From NCBI GenBank assembly GCA_003170115.1, contig PMZS01000356.1, forward strand, positions 1-20,794: 20,794 nt of DNA, given 5' to 3'. Below the pieces are notes generated by a model. It ran no database searches and was not told the DNA's origin. It was given only the letters and a program-made list of their open reading frames with translations. This stretch comes from Spirochaetaceae bacterium (GTDB taxonomy: Bacteria; Spirochaetota; Spirochaetia; SZUA-6; Fen-1364). Positions within the stretch are counted from its first letter, which is position 1. Each line of letters begins with the position of its first letter. Made by a program: the position numbers and the translations under genes. Below, piece by piece: positions 15,240-20,794 of this stretch.

Positions 15240-16277
15240 ATGAAGACGGCGGTGCTGGGGGCCACGGGCTATACGGGGCAGATCCTCCTTCGGATCCTCG
15301 CGGAGCATTCCGAGGTGGAGCAGATCATGGCGGCATCCTCCTCGCAGGCGGGCGCAGGAGTGAGATCCGCGGATCCCGGGCTTCCTCCCGACATCGAGCG
15401 GAAAATTCCGGGCGGGCGGCTCGTGACGCCCCAGGAGGTCCTCAAGGCCGCCGAAAGCAGGGGGGGAATCGACGTGGTCTTCTCGGCGCTTCCCCACCTG
15501 AAGTCCGCGGAAATCTGCGCGCCGCTTTTCGGCCGGACTGTCGTCATCGACCTGTCGGCGGATTTCCGGCTTCATGATCCGGCCGTGTTCCTGAAGGCGT
15601 ACGGGGTGCCCGTGCCGAGGCCGGATCTTCTCTCAGGTGCGGTGTACGGCCTGGCGGAATGGCATACGGATGCGATCAAAAAAGCTGACATCATCGCCAA
15701 CCCGGGGTGCTACCCCACGGCCACGCTCCTTCCTCTCCTCCCGCTTGCGCGGGAGGGCCTTCTGAAGGGAGCCGTTATCGTGAACGCGATTTCCGGGATC
15801 TCAGGTGCGGGACGCAAGGAGAAAGTGGACCTTCTGTACGTCGAGCGCTCGGAGAACGTCAACGCGTACAACCCGGGCACCTCGCATCGCCACGCGCCTG
15901 AGATCGCGCAGGAGCTCCTGTCGGCCGACGGTTCCCTTTCCCTTTTGTTCACGCCCCACATGGCTCCCCTGCGGCGGGGCATGGCGGTCACCACCGTGGT
16001 CGAGCTCGCCCGAGAGCCCGCCATGGAGGACATCTACGGGCGCGCCTACGAGGGGCGCCCATTCATCGGCATGGCTGCGGACCGCGTCCCGCAGACCCGC
16101 GAGGTCTGGGGTTCGAACAGGTGCGACATCGGATGGAGGCGCGAAGGCCGGCATCTCATGCTTTTCTCCGTCATCGACAACCTTGTGAAGGGCGCATCGG
16201 GCCAGGCGGTGCAGAACATGAACATCCGGTTCGGCATCCCAGAGACCGTGGGGCTACGCACCGCAGGGGAGATGTAG
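15240..16277 (+). CDS. argC: N-acetyl-gamma-glutamyl-phosphate reductase
   Basis: This 345-residue enzyme reduces N-acetylglutamyl 5-phosphate to N-acetylglutamate semialdehyde with NADPH, the third step of arginine synthesis. The N-terminal nucleotide-binding motif is LGATGYTGQ (residues 6-14). The catalytic cysteine is Cys157 in ANPGCYPTA. ISGISGAGRK and FTPHMAPLRRGM are the other family signatures, and the C-terminus has NLVKGASGQAVQNMN. The length is normal for the family. It follows argR directly (TGA then ATG) with a strong AGGAGG, so it is cotranscribed. Only one base separates it from argB. Confidence 0.97.
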   Translation: MKTAVLGATGYTGQILLRILAEHSEVEQIMAASSSQAGAGVRSADPGLPPDIERKIPGGRLVTPQEVLKAAESRGGIDVVFSALPHLKSAEICAPLFGRTVVIDLSADFRLHDPAVFLKAYGVPVPRPDLLSGAVYGLAEWHTDAIKKADIIANPGCYPTATLLPLLPLAREGLLKGAVIVNAISGISGAGRKEKVDLLYVERSENVNAYNPGTSHRHAPEIAQELLSADGSLSLLFTPHMAPLRRGMAVTTVVELAREPAMEDIYGRAYEGRPFIGMAADRVPQTREVWGSNRCDIGWRREGRHLMLFSVIDNLVKGASGQAVQNMNIRFGIPETVGLRTAGEM

Positions 16278-16278
16278 C

Positions 16279-17049
16279 GTGTCCACGATCGTCATCAAGA
16301 TCGGCGGCAGGGCGGCCGAAAACCGGGAGAGCCTCGGGGCGCTGTGCGACGAGCTGCTGATTATCTCCCGCGAGCACCGGCTCGTACTGGTTCACGGCGG
16401 AGGCGCCGAAGTGACGAATGTCTCCCGCAGGTTCGGAATCGAGTCCAGATTCCTTGACGGCGTCCGACAGACATCGCCGGAGGAGATGGACATCGTGGAC
16501 ATGGTCCTTGCCGGAAAGGTGAACTCCCAGCTCGTGCGGCTGCTCCGTGTCCGGGGCCTGGATGCGGTCGGGTTGAGCGGCTCGGACGGCGGCACGTTCA
16601 TCGGTGAGTCCGTCGCGGGGCGGGGCGCGCGCACCCGCACGGGCGAAGTGACGCATATAAATGTCCGTCTCCTCATCATCCTCCTCGATGCCGGTTACCT
16701 CCCCGTCCTCAGCTCCACCTCGATGGACGCCGATGGCAATGGGTTGAACATCAACGCGGATACCGCGGCCTTCCGCCTTGCCGCGCAGCTCGAGGCTGGA
16801 GCACTCGTTTTCCTCTCCGACATCCCCGGTGTCATTTCTGACGGCAGCGTGATCCAGGCCCTCTCCGAGGAGGAGGCAAAATCACTGATCGACCGCGGCG
16901 TGATCGAAGGCGGCATGGTGCCCAAGGTGACGGCCTCCTTCGATGCAATGGACAAGGGTGTGAAAAAGGTGATCATCGGCCAGTACGAAAGCCCGGGATC
17001 CCTGGCTCGGCTGCTGGAAGGCAAGGAAGGAACCCGATTATGGAAATGA
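16279..17049 (+). CDS. argB: N-acetylglutamate kinase
   Basis: A 256-residue amino-acid kinase that phosphorylates N-acetylglutamate with ATP. It carries IVIKIGG at the N-terminus, the substrate loop VHGGGAEV near residue 38, GLSGSDGG near residue 95, and NINADTAA near residue 156. These are the standard ArgB motifs. It starts at GTG 16279, one base after the argC stop, with GGGGAGA upstream. Feedback-sensitive ArgB proteins usually carry an N-terminal helix before the VIKIGG strand. Here only about three residues precede it, so an arginine-insensitive enzyme is likely (inference). Control would then rest on ArgR. Confidence 0.95.
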   Translation: MSTIVIKIGGRAAENRESLGALCDELLIISREHRLVLVHGGGAEVTNVSRRFGIESRFLDGVRQTSPEEMDIVDMVLAGKVNSQLVRLLRVRGLDAVGLSGSDGGTFIGESVAGRGARTRTGEVTHINVRLLIILLDAGYLPVLSSTSMDADGNGLNINADTAAFRLAAQLEAGALVFLSDIPGVISDGSVIQALSEEEAKSLIDRGVIEGGMVPKVTASFDAMDKGVKKVIIGQYESPGSLARLLEGKEGTRLWK

Positions 17050-18257
17050 CGCACGCCAAGGCCGCCCATGCGAAGTCGGCCTTCGCCTCGAATCTCCCCT
17101 TCCCACCTCAGTACGGGAGTGAGCTCCTTGTGATCTGTCGAGGCCGCGGCGTCTGGCTCGAGGACAAGTCGGGGAAGAAGTACCTCGACTTTGCCGGCGG
17201 CATTGCGGTGAACGCACTTGGCTATGGACGAGCCGACCTTGCAAAGACCGCGATGAAGCAGATGCGCAGGCTCAGCCACATTTCCAACCTGTTCACGACG
17301 GAGCCCGCACTGGCCCTGGCCCGTGCAATGCTCGCGCAAGGGCCCTTCAAGTTTTCCTCGGTGTTTTTCGGGAACAGCGGGACCGAGGCGAACGAGGCGG
17401 CCCTCAAGTACGCCCGGCTTCACTCCCTGAGGACAAAGGGACCCGGCCACGAGAAGTTTTTATGCTTCTCCGGTGCCTTCCATGGCCGCACACTCGGCTC
17501 GCTGTCATGCACTCCATCCCCCAAGTACCAGGATCCCTACCTGCCGCTGATCCCCGGCGTCGTGGTGGCGACGTACAACGACCCGCGGGCGCTCGCCCGA
17601 ACCCTTACGGAAGAGTTTGCCGGCGTGATCGTCGAAGTCATCCAGGGGGAAGGCGGCCTTGCGGGAATGACCCCGGAGTTCGCGCGCGCGCTGAACGAGG
17701 CGTGCGCCCGCACCGGCGCCATCCTGATTGCCGACGAGGTCCAGACGGGAATGGCCCGGACGGGCACCTTCTACGCGTCCGAGGGCGCAGGCCTGAAGCC
17801 CGACATCATCACCCTGGCAAAGCCGCTTGGCGGCGGCCTCCCGTTGTCCGCCGTTCTGATCCCCGAGAAGGTCAACGCCCTCATCCACCTGGGCGACCAC
17901 GGAACAACTTTCGGCGGAGGCCCTGTCACAACGGCCGTTGCGGGGAAGGTGTGGGAGAAGGTGAGCAGGCCCGAGTTCGTCCAGCACGTGCGGGAGATGG
18001 GGATCCTTCTGGAGCAGCGGCTCCAGCGCATCAAGGCAGCGCACCCCGAGAAGGTCGGAGAGCTCCGCGGAAAGGGCCTCCTGCGCGGGTTCGAGTACGT
18101 GGGCGGCGAGGTGAAGGACTTCCTGGACAACCTCCGGACGCGGGGAATGCTCGCCCTGCGGTCGGGTGCCAACGTTGTCCGCATCGCCCCGCCCCTGATC
18201 ATTACGGGCAGAGAGATAGAGACTGGAATCAACCTGATAGAGGAGGCACTGCGGTGA
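17040..18257 (+). CDS. argD: Acetylornithine aminotransferase
   Basis: A 405-residue PLP-dependent class III aminotransferase that converts N-acetylglutamate semialdehyde to N-acetylornithine using glutamate. GIAVNALGYGRADL, FFGNSGTEANEAALK, and FLCFSGAFHGRTLGSL are family signatures. The PLP-binding region reads LIADEVQTGMARTG, and the Schiff-base lysine is Lys261 in LAKPLGGG. HGTTFGGGPV lies near residue 286. The start at 17040 overlaps argB by ten bases and has AGGAAGG nine bases upstream. A second ATG at 17046 would give an ATGA overlap but a poor Shine-Dalgarno spacing. The same enzyme may also serve succinyl-diaminopimelate in lysine synthesis. Confidence 0.96.
   Translation: MEMTHAKAAHAKSAFASNLPFPPQYGSELLVICRGRGVWLEDKSGKKYLDFAGGIAVNALGYGRADLAKTAMKQMRRLSHISNLFTTEPALALARAMLAQGPFKFSSVFFGNSGTEANEAALKYARLHSLRTKGPGHEKFLCFSGAFHGRTLGSLSCTPSPKYQDPYLPLIPGVVVATYNDPRALARTLTEEFAGVIVEVIQGEGGLAGMTPEFARALNEACARTGAILIADEVQTGMARTGTFYASEGAGLKPDIITLAKPLGGGLPLSAVLIPEKVNALIHLGDHGTTFGGGPVTTAVAGKVWEKVSRPEFVQHVREMGILLEQRLQRIKAAHPEKVGELRGKGLLRGFEYVGGEVKDFLDNLRTRGMLALRSGANVVRIAPPLIITGREIETGINLIEEALR
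18241..18246 (+). promoter_or_regulatory. Shine-Dalgarno of argG
   Basis: AGGAGG seven bases before GTG 18254, within the end of argD. It decides the argG start, since the open frame extends far upstream into argD. Confidence 0.85.
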
Positions 18258-19471
18258 GCGAAGCAGCCAAAGTCAAAAAAATCGTCCTTGCGTACTCGGG
18301 AGGGCTGGACACTTCCATCATCATCCCCTGGCTCAAGGAAAGATACCCGGGTGCGGAGGTCGTCGCTGTCTGCACGGATGTCGGGCAGAAGGAGGATCTC
18401 TCGGGGCTGGAGGCCAAGGCAAAGGCATCCGGCGCATCCAGGCTCTACCTCATGGACCTGAGGGAGGAGTTCGCCAGAGACTACCTCTTCCCGATGCTGC
18501 GCTCCGGCGCGATCTACGAGGGCAAGTACCTGCTGGGCACGTCCATTGCGCGCCCGCTGCAGGCCAAGGCGCAGGTGGAGATCGCCCTCAAGGAGGGCGC
18601 GGACGCGGTGGCCCACGGCTGCACGGGCAAGGGAAACGACCAGGTGCGCTTCGAGCTGGCCTACAAGGCACTTGCGCCGCAGCTCACCGTCATCGCCCCC
18701 TGGCGCCTGTGGAACATCAGGTCCCGGGAAGAAGCCATCGACTACGCGCAGAGCCATGGCATCGACCTGGGCAGCATCTCGAAGAAGAACATCTACTCGC
18801 GGGACATGAACGTCTGGCACATGAGCCACGAGGGCGGCGACCTGGAGGATCCGTGGAACCGGCCTCAGGAGCCGCTGTTCCAGCTCACGAAGTCCCTCAA
18901 AGACGCCCCGGATAGAGAAACCGAGGTGAGCATCGATTTCGAGAAGGGCTTCCCAGTGGCCGTCAATGGAAAGAAAGCATCCCCGTTCCAGATCATCACG
19001 ACCCTCAACGAAGCGGGCGCCGCGAACGGCATCGGGCGGACGGACGCCGTTGAGAATCGCAAGGTGGGAATGAAGAGCCGCGGCGTGTACGAGACCCCCG
19101 GCGGGACGATTCTGTACACCGCCCTTCGGGAGCTGGAAATGCTGACCCTGGACACCGACTGCCTGCACTTCAAGCAGAACGTGGCCCAGACCTACGCCGA
19201 CCTCGTCTACGGAGGGAAATGGTTCACGCCGCTCCGCGAGTCCCTCGAGGCGTTCATGGAGAAGGTCTCCGAGTTCAAGACGGGCACGGTGAAGCTCGCG
19301 CTGTACAAGGGGAACATCATCATTGCGGGAAGGAAGTCCCCGTACTCCCTCTACCAGAAGGACCTCGCCTCGTTCGGGGCCACCAGCTACGACCACGCCG
19401 ACGCCACGGGCTTCATCAACCTCTATGGACTGCCGGCCCTGGTCGCATCACTGGTGCACGGCAAAACTTAG
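18254..19471 (+). CDS. argG: Argininosuccinate synthase
   Basis: This 405-residue enzyme joins citrulline and aspartate using ATP to form argininosuccinate. The ATP pyrophosphatase loop AYSGGLDTS is at residues 13-21. AHGCTGKGNDQVRFE, the aspartate/citrulline-binding segment, and RDMNVWHMSHEGGDLEDPW are diagnostic. The C-terminus, near GRKSPYSLY, is complete. It starts at GTG 18254, overlapping the argD stop as GTGA. It is the last gene of the arginine cluster. ArgF and ArgH, needed to make citrulline and to release arginine, are not in the window. No hairpin terminator is visible just after it. Confidence 0.97.
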   Translation: MSEAAKVKKIVLAYSGGLDTSIIIPWLKERYPGAEVVAVCTDVGQKEDLSGLEAKAKASGASRLYLMDLREEFARDYLFPMLRSGAIYEGKYLLGTSIARPLQAKAQVEIALKEGADAVAHGCTGKGNDQVRFELAYKALAPQLTVIAPWRLWNIRSREEAIDYAQSHGIDLGSISKKNIYSRDMNVWHMSHEGGDLEDPWNRPQEPLFQLTKSLKDAPDRETEVSIDFEKGFPVAVNGKKASPFQIITTLNEAGAANGIGRTDAVENRKVGMKSRGVYETPGGTILYTALRELEMLTLDTDCLHFKQNVAQTYADLVYGGKWFTPLRESLEAFMEKVSEFKTGTVKLALYKGNIIIAGRKSPYSLYQKDLASFGATSYDHADATGFINLYGLPALVASLVHGKT

Positions 19472-19502
19472 AGCGACCTGCCCGACGCGCCGAAAAAAAT
19501 GC

Positions 19503-19531
19503 TTGCGTTGTGCCGGGAGACCGGGTAAAAT
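19503..19531 (+). promoter_or_regulatory. Promoter of the RRM gene
   Basis: TTGCGT (19503-19508), a 17-base spacer and TAAAAT (19526-19531). Transcription would start near 19537 and give a leader of about 85 bases before the RRM start. Confidence 0.5.
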
Positions 19532-19535
19532 CCCC

Positions 19536-19595
19536 ATGCTTTGGTCACGACCCGTGCTGCTTTTCGACGTGTACTGCTCTCATCGTGTCCCCTGA
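19536..19595 (+). CDS. Possible 19-codon leader ORF before the RRM gene
   Basis: An ATG four bases after the TAAAAT element opens a 19-codon frame (MLWSRPVLLFDVYCSHRVP) that ends at TGA 19593-19595. Its TCCCCATG context is the same as at the leaderless starts 9447 and 12287. There is no Shine-Dalgarno. It could be a leader peptide, a chance frame, or be cut off if transcription starts just inside the ATG. Confidence 0.2.
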   Translation: MLWSRPVLLFDVYCSHRVP

Positions 19596-19623
19596 ATCCC
19601 TATTTCTCGGAAAAGGAGTGTCT

Positions 19624-19902
19624 ATGGCTGTGAACCTGTACGTAGGGAATCTTCCCTACCGGATTGACGAGGATTCCCTGCGTCAATTGTTCACCCCCTT
19701 CGGGAATGTCGAGACGAGCAAGGTCATCAAGGATCGACAAACCGGAAGGTCGAAAGGCTTCGGCTTTATCGAGATGGCGAGCCAGGCCGAGGCGGAGGCG
19801 GCGATCAAGGCCCTGAACGAAACCCCCCTTGACGGACGCAATCTGAAGGTGAACTTTGCGAAGCCCAAGGAGCCCCGGGCGGGCGGCTACGAGGATCGGT
19901 AG
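19624..19902 (+). CDS. RRM-type RNA-binding protein
   Basis: A 92-residue protein with a single RNA recognition motif. RNP2 is LYVGNLP (residues 5-11) and RNP1 is KGFGFIEM (near 44-51), with the conserved aromatic residues present. A short charged tail (KPKEPRAGGYEDR) replaces the Gly-rich tail of cyanobacterial Rbp proteins. Bacterial RRM proteins of this type bind single-stranded RNA, and some are cold-induced. It starts at ATG 19624 with AAGGAG five bases upstream. It has its own promoter, a long leader and an intrinsic terminator, so it forms a single-gene unit separate from argG. Confidence 0.95.
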   Translation: MAVNLYVGNLPYRIDEDSLRQLFTPFGNVETSKVIKDRQTGRSKGFGFIEMASQAEAEAAIKALNETPLDGRNLKVNFAKPKEPRAGGYEDR

Positions 19903-19903
19903 T

Positions 19904-20794
19904 TCAGATCCTCCAGCGTGAAAGGAGGAGGTCGTCCAGAACGGACGGCCTCTTTTTTTTCGGCAGCACGTTGAGAATCAGGGCGATGAGGACAAGGGCG
20001 ATCAATCCCCGGGGCAGCCAGTCCCCGAATCGCGTGTAGGGAGTCAGTGAAGCCTCCTTGTAGATCGGGAAGTCCACATCCCGCCAGGCGCGCTCGAAGA
20101 ACGGCATCCGCGTGCGGATCTCCCCCCAGGGTCCGACGACGGCCGACAATCCGCCGTTGGTGGAGCGGACCAGCACCCGCCGGTTCTCCACGGCGCGAAA
20201 CCGGGCGACCTGGAAGTGCTGGATCTCCGATGACCAGGTCTTTGACCAGGAGTCATTGGTGATGTTCACCAGCATGTCCGCGCCCCTCAGCAGATACTGC
20301 CGGCAGAGATCGGCGAATGCGTCTTCGAAGCAGATCGGGACGCCGAAGGACAGGGTTCCGCCCGCGGCCAGGGGAACCCGGAAGACCGTGTGCCGCGTGC
20401 CGAGCACCCACGGATTCCAGATTCCCACGACGTTCCTGAAGAACAGCCGCACCGGTGCCAGCTCGTAAAAGGGAATGCTCTCGGCAAACGGCACGGGGTG
20501 CATCTTGCCGTACGTGTCCAGCACGGCTCCATCCTTCGAGGCGAGCACCGCCGCGTTCCAGAACTCCTGCTTGTCCATGTCGATGACGACGATCCCGCCG
20601 AAGAGGACAGGCACTCCCCCCTTCTGCACGCCGGGCACCAGGGAGTTCTTTGGAGGATAGTAGGTGCCGTCGAGATTCACGGCCACGCTGGACACTGAGC
20701 TCTCGCTCCACACTGCGAGGTCGGGTTTCCTCGGGAGGGAGCGGACGGCTTCCACGGTCAGGTTCACGTTCACGTCGAGGCTGTTCTCCGCCCC
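19904..20794 (-). CDS. lnt: Apolipoprotein N-acyltransferase, C-terminal part (runs off the right edge)
   Basis: The window holds the last 296 residues of Lnt, which adds the third acyl chain to lipoproteins in the inner membrane. The reading frame is open to the right edge, so the N-terminal membrane helices lie outside. The nitrilase-type domain keeps its catalytic triad: Glu in VWSESSV (fragment residue 31), Lys in TYGKMHPVPF (97) and Cys in PICFEDAF (155). The conserved Glu in PFAESIPF (105) is also present. VRSTNGGLSA and FGDWLPRG precede a C-terminal membrane helix. It would lipidate proteins such as the alpha-2-macroglobulin encoded at 62. The Lys codons close to its end provide the T-run of the convergent RRM terminator. 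Confidence 0.93.
   Translation of the reverse strand, partial: GAENSLDVNVNLTVEAVRSLPRKPDLAVWSESSVSSVAVNLDGTYYPPKNSLVPGVQKGGVPVLFGGIVVIDMDKQEFWNAAVLASKDGAVLDTYGKMHPVPFAESIPFYELAPVRLFFRNVVGIWNPWVLGTRHTVFRVPLAAGGTLSFGVPICFEDAFADLCRQYLLRGADMLVNITNDSWSKTWSSEIQHFQVARFRAVENRRVLVRSTNGGLSAVVGPWGEIRTRMPFFERAWRDVDFPIYKEASLTPYTRFGDWLPRGLIALVLIALILNVLPKKKRPSVLDDLLLSRWRI
19928..19960 (+). terminator. Intrinsic terminator of the RRM gene
   Basis: A 10-base-pair stem (19928-19937 with 19943-19952, one G-U pair), a five-base loop AGAAC and eight Ts at 19953-19960. It lies within the 3' coding end of the convergent lnt gene. It works in one direction only, since no T-run follows on the minus strand. Confidence 0.85.

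Noticed and set aside
17462..18253. Upstream extension of the argG frame by 264 codons inside argD
   Set aside because: The sequence is Arg/Pro-rich and overlaps argD in another frame. The AGGAGG before GTG 18254 and the family N-terminus mark the true start.

Overview
This window is a gene-dense, GC-rich bacterial chromosome segment with 17 protein genes, no RNA genes, no mobile elements and no CRISPR array. No gap between genes exceeds about 160 bases. The organism is a diderm: it encodes a lipobox-bearing alpha-2-macroglobulin and an apolipoprotein N-acyltransferase (Lnt). The Lnt C-terminal half and the small CxxC/CxxC protein remind me of spirochaete proteins. A GC-rich member of Spirochaetota is my best guess, made from memory with low to moderate confidence.

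Layout, left to right. (1) 62-7011, plus strand: a 1879-residue alpha-2-macroglobulin lipoprotein with an intact CLEQ thioester, overlapping a malic enzyme by ATGA. (2) 7020-9852: a DUF6941-like small protein (minus) diverging from a chemoreceptor-like sensor with an altered hairpin tip (plus), then a ribbon-helix-helix protein (plus) facing a small zinc-ribbon protein (minus). (3) 9905-12232, minus: a DHH/DHHA1/CBS phosphoesterase, preceded by a five-helix membrane protein that looks like the mercury-methylation corrinoid protein HgcA but has Ser where HgcA has its invariant Cys, with no hgcB nearby. (4) 12287-14037, plus: a D-2-hydroxyacid dehydrogenase and a DUF72 protein, converging on a LOG-family nucleosidase (minus). 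(5) 14700-19471, plus: an arginine cluster argR-argC-argB-argD-argG with abutting or overlapping genes and two ARG boxes over the argR promoter. (6) 19624-19902: an RRM RNA-binding protein whose terminator lies inside the 3' end of the convergent lnt gene, which runs off the right edge.

The argR cluster covers glutamate acetylation products onward (ArgB, ArgC, ArgD) and argininosuccinate synthesis (ArgG). The acetyltransferase/deacetylase step, argF and argH are not here. ArgR probably represses its own cluster through the two boxes.

The most striking global pattern is transcriptional. At eight transcription-unit starts a -10 element, or the position where one is expected, lies only 5-9 bases before the start codon and no Shine-Dalgarno is present. 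The -35 element, where visible, ends 29-31 bases before the start codon. This implies leaderless mRNAs. Genes inside operons, and three units with a real 5' leader (DUF6941-like, zinc ribbon, RRM), do have Shine-Dalgarno sequences.
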